From an uncultured Lachnospiraceae bacterium (GTDB lineage Bacteria; Bacillota; Clostridia; Lachnospirales; Lachnospiraceae), in NCBI GenBank assembly GCA_937965795.1, contig CALCMD010000053.1, positions 1 through 24,466 on the forward strand: a stretch of 24,466 nt of DNA. Reading direction: 5' to 3'. A model generated the notes under the pieces. The model was not told the origin of the DNA. It was given only the letters and a program-made list of their open reading frames with translations, and did no database searches. Shown piece by piece: positions 1-7,000 of the stretch (position 1 is its first letter; every line of letters starts with the position of its first letter). The position numbers were made by a program, and so were the translations under genes.

Positions 1-20
1 ATATAATATGTTCTATTTAA

Positions 21-49
21 AATATAATACGCATTTCGCATATTGTCAA
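21..49 (-). promoter_or_regulatory. Leftward sigma-A promoter for a gene outside the window
   Basis: On the minus strand a perfect -35 box TTGACA (44-49) and a -10 box TATATT (21-26) are separated by exactly 17 bases. The spacer contains the direct repeat CGCAT-TT-CGCAT (plus-strand reading). It points away from the XRE gene at 154, so a leftward gene should begin just beyond base 1. The spacer repeat could be an operator, but that is inference. Confidence 0.65.
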
Positions 50-98
50 CTATTATCTTCATTTTACGAATTTTGCAGATACCTTTTTCTATGTAACT

Positions 99-117
99 TA
101 TAATTAAGTGAACTTAA
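99..117 (+). promoter_or_regulatory. XRE gene -10 box with overlapping inverted repeat
   Basis: A perfect TATAAT (99-104) lies about 50 bases before the XRE start. The best -35 candidate, TTGCAG at 73-78, is 20 bases away, which is long. Overlapping the last base of the -10 and running over the likely start site is an inverted repeat with 6-base arms, TTAAGT-GA-ACTTAA (104-117). The octamer TTTTGCAG occurs at 71-78 and again at 121-128. The arrangement suits an autorepressed XRE gene. The binding protein is inferred. Confidence 0.5.
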
Positions 118-153
118 CAGTTTTGCAGCAAATAACTATGAAGGGGTAATATT

Positions 154-498
154 ATGACTTTTGGCCAAAGACTACTGAACTTATTATACGAACATGATCT
201 TTCGCAAAAGCAGCTTGCTATTGAATTAAAGATTGCTCCCACCACGCTGAATGGATATATCAACAACCGCCGGGAGCCGGATTACAGAATTTTAAAACAG
301 ATTGCGAATTATTTTGGTGTTTCCACCGATTACTTATTAGGCAATGATACTCCTGCTCTCACCATAGACGCACCTTCTTCCCTGTCAAACCATGAGCTTC
401 GGCTTCTTCATTATTACAGGGACTTAAATCCAGATCAGAAAGAAACCATTGATGAGCTTCTAAAACTGATGCAAAAGCAGAATATTGTCAAAGAATAG
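154..498 (+). CDS. XRE-family helix-turn-helix regulator
   Basis: This is a 114-residue DNA-binding regulator. The N-terminal half (about residues 6-61) is a Cro/CI-type helix-turn-helix: LSQKQLAIELKIAPTTLNGY, then RREPDYRILKQIANYFGVS and the typical closing DYLLG. The C-terminal half has no catalytic domain. It ends in a short helical stretch (LSNHELRLLHYYRDLN.. to LLKLMQKQ) like those used for dimerisation in SinR or phage-repressor-like proteins. AAGGGG lies 8 bases before the ATG. It is convergent with rplA, sharing a terminator, and divergent from the leftward promoter at 21-49, so control of the unseen leftward gene is plausible. The target is unknown. Confidence 0.9.
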   Translation: MTFGQRLLNLLYEHDLSQKQLAIELKIAPTTLNGYINNRREPDYRILKQIANYFGVSTDYLLGNDTPALTIDAPSSLSNHELRLLHYYRDLNPDQKETIDELLKLMQKQNIVKE

Positions 499-502
499 AA
501 TA

Positions 503-531
503 CCCTCCGGCTTTTGCCGGAGGGCATTTCT
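503..531. terminator. Shared intrinsic terminator between XRE and rplA
   Basis: A perfect 9-bp GC-rich stem (503-511 with 516-524) closes a TTTT loop and is followed on the plus strand by a T-rich run (CATTTCTTTATTTC). It lies 4 bases after the XRE stop and just beyond the rplA stop on the other strand. The minus-strand exit (TATTCTATTC) is less T-rich, so it probably works best for the XRE gene. Confidence 0.85.
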
Positions 532-538
532 TTATTTC

Positions 539-1231
539 CTAAATAAATTTTGCAGTATTTAATTTGATACCAGGTCCCATTGTCGGAGCAATGGTGATGC
601 TCTTTAAATACTGGCCTTTTAAGGTGCTTGGTCTTGCCTTTACGATCGCACCCATAAGCGTCTGGAAGTTGTCCGCTAACTGCTCCTCGGTGAAAGAAGC
701 TTTTCCGATTGGCACGTGAATGATGTTTGTCTTATCCAATCGATACTCAATCTTACCGGCTTTGATATCCTGAACGGCCTTTGTCACGTCCATTGTAACG
801 GTTCCTGCCTTCGGGTTTGGCATTAAGCCCTTCGGTCCAAGTACACGTCCCAGACGTCCGACAACGCCCATCATATCCGGTGTAGCTACCACTACATCGA
901 ACTCGAACCAGTTCTCGTTCTGGATCTTCGGAATCAGTTCCTCGCCGCCTACATACTCTGCGCCTGCTGCCAGGGCCTCGTCAGCCTTTGCATTCTTCGC
1001 GAATACCAGGACGCGAACCTTCTTACCTGTTCCGTGCGGAAGTACGACCGCACCACGGATCTGCTGGTCTGCGTGACGTCCGTCACAGCCTGTTCTGATG
1101 TGAGCTTCGATTGTTTCGTCAAATTTCGCTACTGCTGTTTTCTTTACTAAAGCAATAGCATCCGCTGTATCATAGAGCGCTGCACGGTCAACTGCCTTAG
1201 CAGCCTCTACATATTTTTTTCCTCTTTTCAT
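539..1231 (-). CDS. rplA: 50S ribosomal protein L1
   Basis: The product is ribosomal protein L1 (uL1), 230 residues, the normal bacterial length. It binds 23S rRNA in the mobile L1 stalk at the E site and is known in E. coli to repress its own L11-L1 mRNA. Family hallmarks are visible: the N-terminal KRGKKYVEAAKAVD, the central MGVVGRLGRVLGPKGLMPNPKAG loop region, and GKIEYRLDKTNIIHVPIGK near the C-terminus. The ATG follows an AGGAGG site by 9 bases. It is the last gene of the rpmG-secE-nusG-rplK-rplA run. The usual downstream rplJ-rplL pair does not follow; a convergent XRE gene does. Confidence 0.98.
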   Translation of the reverse strand: MKRGKKYVEAAKAVDRAALYDTADAIALVKKTAVAKFDETIEAHIRTGCDGRHADQQIRGAVVLPHGTGKKVRVLVFAKNAKADEALAAGAEYVGGEELIPKIQNENWFEFDVVVATPDMMGVVGRLGRVLGPKGLMPNPKAGTVTMDVTKAVQDIKAGKIEYRLDKTNIIHVPIGKASFTEEQLADNFQTLMGAIVKARPSTLKGQYLKSITIAPTMGPGIKLNTAKFI

Positions 1232-1247
1232 ATTAAATAACCTCCTG

Positions 1248-1275
1248 GTGGTGTTTGCGGGAATGACCCTCCCAC
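1248..1275 (-). promoter_or_regulatory. Putative L1-binding RNA element before rplA
   Basis: On the mRNA strand the rplK-rplA gap folds as GUGG / GA bulge / GGG, a five-base loop, CCC, a seven-base 3' internal loop, then CCAC, immediately followed by the rplA AGGAGG site. The same layout occurs before rplK at 1729-1757. A short helix with a large asymmetric internal loop resembles the L1-binding helix of 23S rRNA and the known E. coli L11-L1 operator. The fold is read directly; its use by L1 is inferred from the family. Confidence 0.6.
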
Positions 1276-1289
1276 TTTATCTCCGTTTA

Positions 1290-1712
1290 CTACTCAACAA
1301 CGATACCCATACTTCTTGCGGTACCTGCGATCATGCTCATAGCAGCCTCAAGACTTCCGGCATTCAGATCCGGCATCTTCATCTCTGCGATCTCTTTGAT
1401 CTTGTCCTGAGAAATCGTAGCTACTTTTGTCTTGTTCGGAACGCCTGATCCTGATTTGATGTTGCAGGCTTTCTTTAACAAAACGGCTGCCGGCGGCGTC
1501 TTTGTAATGAAGCTGAAGCTTCTGTCTGCATAAACCGTGATAACGACCGGAATAATCAGGTCGCCCTTGTCGGCTGTCCTTGCATTGAACTCCTTCGTAA
1601 ACTGAACGATATTCACACCATGCTGTCCAAGAGCCGGACCAACTGGTGGCGCTGGTGTCGCTTTACCAGCAGGAATCTGTAATTTAATATAACCTGTTAC
1701 TTTTTTTGCCAT
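1290..1712 (-). CDS. rplK: 50S ribosomal protein L11
   Basis: The product is ribosomal protein L11 (uL11), 140 residues, which forms the base of the GTPase-associated stalk with 23S rRNA helices 43/44. The signature KLQIPAGKATPAPPVGPALGQHGVNI is present near the N-terminus, and the C-terminal RNA-binding domain ends in AMSMIAGTARSMGIVVE. The reading frame could open three codons earlier at a GTG, but that codon overlaps the AGGAGGT ribosome binding site. The ATG at 1712 (MAKKVTGYIK) is therefore chosen. The gene is 91 bases after nusG and 58 before rplA. Confidence 0.97.
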   Translation of the reverse strand: MAKKVTGYIKLQIPAGKATPAPPVGPALGQHGVNIVQFTKEFNARTADKGDLIIPVVITVYADRSFSFITKTPPAAVLLKKACNIKSGSGVPNKTKVATISQDKIKEIAEMKMPDLNAGSLEAAMSMIAGTARSMGIVVE

Positions 1713-1728
1713 TTTCGGCACCTCCTAT

Positions 1729-1757
1729 GTGGTATTGTCGGGGGTTTTCCCTCCCAC
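1729..1757 (-). promoter_or_regulatory. Putative L1-binding RNA element before rplK
   Basis: In the mRNA sense this reads GUGG / GA / GGG, an AAAA loop, CCC, a longer 3' internal loop containing ACAAUA, then CCAC, ending just upstream of the rplK AGGAGG. The stem, GA bulge and apical GGG/CCC match the element at 1248-1275 position by position, while loops differ. Translational autoregulation by L1 at rplK is established in E. coli. That this element is the site here is inference. Confidence 0.6.
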
Positions 1758-1760
1758 TGC

Positions 1761-1787
1761 CCGGTAAACCGCGAATTCGCTTACCGG
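1761..1787 (-). other. Hairpin between nusG and rplK
   Basis: CCGGTAA (1761-1767) pairs with TTACCGG (1781-1787), a 7-bp stem whose loop holds the palindrome GCGAATTCGC. No T-run follows on the minus strand, so it is not a normal terminator. A processing or pausing site separating nusG from rplK expression is possible but unproven. Confidence 0.45.
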
Positions 1788-1803
1788 AATTTTCCTTGTT
1801 CCA

Positions 1804-2319
1804 TTACATCTTTTTAACTTCCGTGAATCCGATCTCGACCGGTGTCTCACGGCCAAACAGCTCAACATTGATCGTAACGATCTGCTTGCTGTCATTCATA
1901 GCACAAACGACGCCCACAGTGTCTTTCCAGACACCGCCGGTAATCATGACAGTGTCGCCTTCCTTGAAATCGATCTGCATTTCTGCATCCTGAATTCCAA
2001 GCGGCCTCATCTCTTCTTCGGTAAGTGGCACTGGCTTCGATCCAGGTCCAACAAATCCGGTAACACCTCTTGTATTTCTTACGACATACCAGGTGTCATC
2101 ATTCATAATCATATTTAGAAGCACGTAGCCCGGAAACAGTTTTTTCTGCACCTGTTTCTTCACTCCGTTTTTCACTTCCAAGACCTCCTGCATCGGAACC
2201 CGGACCTCCAGAATCTGATCTTCCAGATGCCTGTTCTCGATGGTCTTTTCAATGTTGGCCTTCACCTTGTTCTCATACCCGGAATAGGTATGAACTACAT
2301 ACCAGTTTACTTCTGACAT
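1804..2319 (-). CDS. nusG: Transcription termination/antitermination factor NusG
   Basis: NusG (171 residues) binds RNA polymerase and modulates pausing, Rho action and transcription-translation coupling. The NGN domain occupies about residues 4-95 (NWYVVHTYSGYENKVKANIE, KKLFPGYVLL, WYVVRNTRGVTGFVG). A KOW domain occupies about 117-171 (FKEGDTVMITGGVWKDTVGVV). Length and motifs are normal. It sits 17 bases after secE, the classic secE-nusG-rplK-rplA order. Confidence 0.97.
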   Translation of the reverse strand: MSEVNWYVVHTYSGYENKVKANIEKTIENRHLEDQILEVRVPMQEVLEVKNGVKKQVQKKLFPGYVLLNMIMNDDTWYVVRNTRGVTGFVGPGSKPVPLTEEEMRPLGIQDAEMQIDFKEGDTVMITGGVWKDTVGVVCAMNDSKQIVTINVELFGRETPVEIGFTEVKKM

Positions 2320-2336
2320 AAAATCACCCTTGCCCC

Positions 2337-2543
2337 TTACTTAACTATGAAATCTACACCATACTGTACCAGAAAATCCACAATCGTGATAATGACGCCA
2401 AGTACAACAGAAAGCACAACGACTGCCGCTGTCTGCTTGCCAAGTGATTTGTTGTCCGGCCAAACGATCTTGTTAAACTCTGCTTTCAGGCCGTCCGTCC
2501 AGCTTTTCTTAGGGGCTTTTTCTGTCTTTGCAGTTTCTCCCAT
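2337..2543 (-). CDS. secE: Preprotein translocase subunit SecE
   Basis: The product is a 68-residue SecE of the short Gram-positive type, an essential part of the SecYEG membrane channel. After a charged N-terminus comes the conserved amphipathic stretch SWTDGLKAEFNKIVWPDNKSLGKQT. One transmembrane helix follows at about residues 40-65 (AAVVVLSVVLGVIITIVDFLVQYGVDFIV). The ATG follows a GAAAGGAAAG ribosome binding site and lies 24 bases after rpmG. Confidence 0.96.
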   Translation of the reverse strand: MGETAKTEKAPKKSWTDGLKAEFNKIVWPDNKSLGKQTAAVVVLSVVLGVIITIVDFLVQYGVDFIVK

Positions 2544-2567
2544 CTCGTCACTTTCCTTTCTGACGAC

Positions 2568-2717
2568 TTACTTCGTCTCCTTGTGCATTGTGTGTTTTCT
2601 ACAGAACCTACAATATTTCTTAGTTTCCATTCTGTCCGGATGATTTTTCTTATCCTTCTTCGTGTTGTAATTACGCTGTTTACATTCCGTACATGCCAAT
2701 GTGATTCTCGTGCGCAC
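2568..2717 (-). CDS. rpmG: 50S ribosomal protein L33, zinc-binding form
   Basis: A 49-residue gene that is easy to miss because of its size and GTG start. The translation begins MRTRITLACTECKQRNYNT and ends FCRKHTMHKETK. Two CxxC pairs (Cys9/Cys12 and Cys36/Cys39) mark the zinc-binding (C+) form of L33. The start is the GTG at 2717, preceded by GAGAGGTGG. It is the first gene of the operon, 24 bases before secE, and L33 next to secE is common in Firmicutes. Confidence 0.96.
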   Translation of the reverse strand: MRTRITLACTECKQRNYNTKKDKKNHPDRMETKKYCRFCRKHTMHKETK

Positions 2718-2748
2718 AACTTCCACCTCTCTCTCGTTGTATTTTGCC

Positions 2749-2767
2749 GACGGCCTGGCAGACCGTC
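2749..2767 (-). other. Leader hairpin before rpmG
   Basis: In the 5' leader of the operon GACGGTCT pairs with AGGCCGTC around a GCC loop (8 bp with one G-U pair). No T-run follows, so it is not a terminator. It lies between the start site and the rpmG ribosome binding site and could stabilise the message or affect rpmG initiation. Confidence 0.5.
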
Positions 2768-2781
2768 GATTTTAGGCATAA

Positions 2782-2849
2782 AAAAAAGACCTACTTCCAT
2801 TCGCCTGTTCAGTTTAACACAGGCATACATACGAAGTCAAGTCTTTTTT
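2782..2849 (-). terminator. Terminator of the SGNH gene, enclosing the next promoter
   Basis: In read-through RNA from the SGNH gene, AAAAAAGAC (plus 2841-2849) can pair with GTCTTTTTT (2782-2790). Inside that, ACTTC pairs with GAAGT and CCTGT with ACAGG, giving a long interrupted hairpin with a U7 tail. It begins about 12 bases after the SGNH stop. The -35 and -10 boxes of the ribosomal operon lie within it, so transcripts from that promoter lack the 5' arm and cannot form it. Confidence 0.65.
2811..2840 (-). promoter_or_regulatory. Promoter of the rpmG-secE-nusG-rplK-rplA operon
   Basis: The -35 box TTGACT (2835-2840) and the -10 box TAAACT (2811-2816) are 18 bases apart. A TG one base before the -10 makes it an extended -10. 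The likely start near 2804 leaves a leader of roughly 85 bases before the rpmG GTG. Confidence 0.65.
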
Positions 2850-2861
2850 CCTGCCATTTTA

Positions 2862-3869
2862 CTACTTCGCCCTGGCCGTCACATAACCATACAGCATTCG
2901 GTATACGATGTCGATATAATGCAGTCCGTCCAAAGTTCCATGTCCCTGGGGAACATCCAGCACATACTCCTTCTCGATCATCCAATGGTAGGTATCGATG
3001 TAACACATGCCAAACGCCTCTTTCATCCGTTCATTAAACGCTTCGATCGACGCATTGTCTCTTCCGCTGAATCCATTGATTCGAAGGAAGGTCTCCTCGA
3101 CCGGATTCACGGACATAAAGTAAAACCTCGCCTTCGGGTATTTCTGCCGGAGTCCGTCATAAGCCAAAAGATAGGATTCTGCATTCGCCAGATCATTGAC
3201 CCCAAGATTCAGAATCACGGCGGAATAAGGATTTTCCTTTAAAATCTTCTCAAGCTCTTTCTGTCCGCTCTCTGAAAACCAGCGGTAGCCCTGTCCCCAA
3301 CTGGCGACATAGGTATCGCTGCTCTGTACGGCCCGCTGAAGCCCGACGGTGCGTGAGTCTCCCACGAAAATCCGCTTTGCCTTCCGGACATATCCTTTTT
3401 TTCCTACATAGTTATCACCGATCCAGGTGTTTTTTAACAGCACGCCTTTCTCGGAGAAATAATACTGCTTCTTTCCAATCCCATTCCATCCGGTAAGCAT
3501 CGCTCCTGTCTTTTTTGAAAAATAATACCTTTCACCGTCTATCTGCTGCCATCCGGTGACAAGGCGCCCCTTCTCGTCCAGATAATAGGTATTCTTTTTA
3601 TACTTCTTAAATCCGGTGATCCGATACCCCTGCTTATTCACAAAATAAATTCTGCCTTTTGCCGTCAGCCAGGTATTTTTCGCATATTTTTTCGTCGCTG
3701 TGTAACGGTAACGGCTCCCCTTTTTATTCTTTGCCCATTTTCCCGCCTGCTCCGGCTGTGCGGTCATTGTTTTTATCAAATTGAAACTGTCATTTCCCGC
3801 ATACGCTTTTCCTCCCGGCAGGAAAAGAAAAAGCAGCAGCAAAACAATCCCCTTTTTCCAGTTCTTCAT
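2862..3869 (-). CDS. Secreted SGNH/GDSL-type hydrolase with cell-wall-binding repeats
   Basis: A 335-residue exported protein. Residues 1-24 are a signal peptide (KKGIVLLLLFLFLPGGKAYA, probable cut after AYA). About residues 60-160 hold tandem aromatic repeats of the choline/glucan-binding type (TGWQQIDGERYYFSKKTGAM, LTGWNGIGKKQYYFSEKGVL). The C-terminal half is an SGNH esterase fold: GDSR with nucleophile Ser172, LGVND at 222-226, and DGLH with Asp314 and His317. It probably removes acyl or acetyl groups from a surface or dietary glycan; the substrate is unknown. The frame is open 28 codons further upstream, but that part overlaps the start site and -10 region, and GGGGAG precedes the ATG at 3869. 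Confidence 0.88.
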   Translation of the reverse strand: MKNWKKGIVLLLLFLFLPGGKAYAGNDSFNLIKTMTAQPEQAGKWAKNKKGSRYRYTATKKYAKNTWLTAKGRIYFVNKQGYRITGFKKYKKNTYYLDEKGRLVTGWQQIDGERYYFSKKTGAMLTGWNGIGKKQYYFSEKGVLLKNTWIGDNYVGKKGYVRKAKRIFVGDSRTVGLQRAVQSSDTYVASWGQGYRWFSESGQKELEKILKENPYSAVILNLGVNDLANAESYLLAYDGLRQKYPKARFYFMSVNPVEETFLRINGFSGRDNASIEAFNERMKEAFGMCYIDTYHWMIEKEYVLDVPQGHGTLDGLHYIDIVYRMLYGYVTARAK

Positions 3870-3924
3870 CCTAAATTCTCCCCGTCTACAGGCAGCGCTC
3901 TGCCTGATCTGTCTCGTATCACAT

Positions 3925-3943
3925 CCAGAATCTCCGATTCTGG
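3925..3943 (-). other. 5' leader hairpin of the SGNH gene
   Basis: CCAGAATC and GATTCTGG form a perfect 8-bp stem with a 3-base loop. It starts only a few bases after the predicted transcription start near 3947. This position suits an mRNA-stabilising 5' hairpin; no ligand-binding fold is seen. Confidence 0.5.
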
Positions 3944-3953
3944 CATTTTTCAA

Positions 3954-3982
3954 ATTATAAGCATATCCATTCGAAAAGTCAA
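3954..3982 (-). promoter_or_regulatory. Promoter of the SGNH hydrolase gene
   Basis: TTGACT (3977-3982) and a perfect TATAAT (3954-3959) are separated by exactly 17 bases on the minus strand. The leader to the ATG at 3869 is about 78 bases. Confidence 0.8.
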
Positions 3983-3989
3983 CACTCCT

Positions 3990-4036
3990 TCTCCCAAAAG
4001 GGAGAGGGTACGCACTCCCGTGTCTGTACCCTCTCC
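3990..4036 (-). terminator. Terminator after the GH110-like gene, with alternative hairpin
   Basis: GGAGAGGGTAC (4001-4011) and GTACCCTCTCC (4026-4036) form a perfect 11-bp stem, starting 16 bases after the stop at 4053, but only CTTTT follows it. A second hairpin, TCTCCC-AAAA-GGGAGA at 3990-4005 in plus-strand letters, shares bases with the first, so the two are mutually exclusive. The SGNH promoter begins immediately beyond. Confidence 0.6.
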
Positions 4037-4052
4037 CCCTGCCTTTCCAGGC

Positions 4053-7000
4053 TTATTTTACTCTTCCTTTTTTGCTCATGCCTGCTTTTTTCAATTTCTT
4101 AAACAGCGCCGCTTTCTCTTTTTTACTCATCTTCTTTGCGCTTACGACCATCTTTGCGTAGGTCTTTTTCAATGCGCCGGATTTGATGGTCTTTAGAGCT
4201 TTTCCCTTTAACTGAATCATCTTCAGATTCTTACAGCCTCTAAACGCATCTTTTTCAATCGTGGTAACATTCTTTCCGAGGATTACCTTTTTCAGCTTCC
4301 TGTTATTTTTCATAACATTCTTTCCAACGCCTGTCACGGTGAACGTCACGCCATTTAATTTCACGGTCGCCGGGACATTGAGCTTTGACGCGTCCTTTTT
4401 CAGCACGCCCACGAGCTTCGCTGTCCGATTCTCTGAATTTACCACCTGATAGCGTCCGCTCTTTGTCTTTATAACAGCGCCTCTGTCAGGTACGTTCCCT
4501 TTCTTTTCCAGCGCTTTCTGGGCTGCCTCAAGGTTCTTCCGTGCCGCGTCAATCTCCGCCTGTGTGGCGTTTGGATTTGCCAGCGCCTTCTCTGCCGCTG
4601 CCAGCGCCGTGCGGAATTTGCTTACGCTGTCATCAGTATAATCCTTCACATTGATCTTCTTTGCCGCCTCTATGGCTGCACGAAGCGCGCTGCTGTCGGC
4701 CTTCCCCGGCCCTTCCGGTTTTACAGCCAGCTTACTTTCTGCCGCCTGCATGTCGGCCAGCGCTTTTGCCACGTCTTCCACGCTTGCATCCGCATGGTCC
4801 AAAACCGCCTTTGCCGCTTCTACCGCCGCACGGTATGCCGCCGCGCTTTCCTCCGTATAACCGCCAAGCTCCTTCTTCTCTGCCGCTTCTACCGCCGCCT
4901 GAAGCTGCGTCTTATCCGCTCTTACCCTGGCTGTATAGACTGCGTCTGCTTTCACGTTCTCCACCGTGAATGTTCTTTCTGCCGCGCACAGATTCCCCTC
5001 TGCGTCATACCAGCCGAGGAATTCATATCCTTCGGCTTCTGCCGCCGTCAGCGTAACGTTCCCGCCGTCAGCCGCCTTGATGAAGCCATTTGCCGTCTCT
5101 GTCTCTCCTGTGCTTGCTGAAACAGACGCTCCGTTTTTAATAGACGCCTGATACTGGATCGTATACGCCGTCTCTCCTGCCGGCAGGCTTGCGGAAAGTT
5201 TCGCGTCCGCAAAATCCACATGGTCGCTCCAGTTGTTCTGAAGCTTATCCGCTACCAGCTTCAGCTCGCTTACGCCTTCTACGGAAACGGACAAAAATTC
5301 CATCGGCGTATCAGCCGTCATCGTTCCGCTCTCGGCAAGCAGCGCGCCGTCTCCATAAATCCGGAAAACTGCGGACGGCTCGTCTCTTTTTGTAATCTCC
5401 TGATCAATTCCTACATACGTTGAAAAATTCGTAAAACCCAGGCCTGCAATGTTGTATACGATGGTACAGCTTGCATGACCGCCGATTCCCTTTTCAAAGA
5501 CCTGATTCGTTCCATCTTCTTTGCGAAGGGTAATCTTGTTTCCGTCTGTCGTCCTGTCGTTGACTGCCTTTGCACCGTAATCGGTACTGGACTTACTGTC
5601 GTCATAGGACATATCGGACAGATAAGAAACCCTGCTTCCGGCAATGTCAAATACATAGACCTTATCCACTTTTCCGTTTGGCGACGTCACGCGGATATGT
5701 ACCTTATTGTTTCCACCGTGCATCGGAAGCTGCGCCTCCAGGCTGTCCGTCCCCTTCGCAACGCTCGTTCCTTCTACAAGGACTTCGATTTGCGCGCCTT
5801 TTTCTTCGGATTCAAGCTTCAGAGAAACCGTGCTCTTCGTCGCCGTACCTGTATAGCTCTGCCCCTGGCCGTCAAACGGGCCGTCCAGCGAAAACCCTTC
5901 TCCCGGCTCCGCTTTCAGCAAAAGTGCATTATCTTCCGGCTTCGGCGACTCTGTCACGGTTATGGTAATCTCATTGGACTCGTATCTTTCTTCGCCCATC
6001 TGCACATACGCCTTTACCGTGGCAGTTCCCTGTTTCAGCCCTGTCGCCGTGCCGTCCTCTGCAATCTGAAGCACACTCTCGTCACTGCTCTCGTAAGATA
6101 CATTTCTCACGGCCGGAAGTACGTTCGCATTGCCGTTTACGACTACATTTTCTTCTTCTCCGACGTGGACTTCTCCCGCATCCATATCAATTGTCGTTGC
6201 GTTCAGCTTCAACCCGCCATCGTAGAGATTCTGATCCAGAGTTACATTTTTACATCCTCTGAAAGAATACAGATTGGCTGACATCACCTTTCCGGTTCCA
6301 TTCGGCGTCAGTTGAATCGTCTTTCCTTCCCGCAGTACATCGCTCGAAGCGCTTAAGGACAGGCTCAGCTCCGGCTCATAACGATAAATCCTGTTTCCCG
6401 TAAAGGTCAGATCCTTCGTGCTCTTTGCGTTCAGCACCTGGCCATTCTGCATAAAGAAGGTATTGTTTAAAATCTTAATGTTTTCATGTACCGTCTGCTC
6501 CGTAGAAACCGTGGGGTTGGTCGGCTCTATGAAAATAGCTGCCGCACTTGCCGTCGGTCGCAGGAACGTATTTCCTTCAATCGTCACATCCTTGCATGGC
6601 CCGGACTCATACCATCCCTGCGCATCATTGGAAATATAGATCGAAGCCATTCCCATGCCGTCAAATACATTGTCTTTAATTTCTACTTTCTTTCTGGTCG
6701 TTACCAGGATTCCTCTGGTCGGCACCTGTTTAAATACATTATTCTGAATCACTACGCTCGGCGTATAGGTAATATTCTCTACTACATGATTATTCGCGCT
6801 AATTTCTGACGGCATTGCCTTGTCCAGCGTAATAATGATGTCGGTCAGACTTCCCGTACCGCTTGTGGAGGCTCCGCTCTCACCTGTAGGTCCCTGAACG
6901 TCCACAACAGTAGCCACAGAATCCGCCACCGGAATCATATTGCCCTTTGTCATGAATTCCACCTGGTCGCCCACAAAGAAATTCGGGAATCCGGCGGTCT

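Noticed and set aside
2486..2780. Leader peptide starting with ATGCCTAAA before rpmG
   Set aside because: The frame runs on through rpmG into secE without a short stop, has no ribosome binding site, and shows no attenuator layout.
2486..2830. Minus-strand 114-codon frame overlapping rpmG and the secE start
   Set aside because: It is an Arg/Lys-rich shadow in another frame; the real gene here is the 49-residue L33 with its two CxxC pairs.
4500..5000. Possible DNA repeat array in the GH110-like gene
   Set aside because: The similarity is between two FIVAR protein repeats and Ala/Glu-rich codons, not a DNA-level tandem array or CRISPR.
5475..6281. Plus-strand open frame of 268 codons inside the GH110-like gene
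   Set aside because: The opposite strand encodes recognisable domains throughout, and this frame has no family features or start signals.
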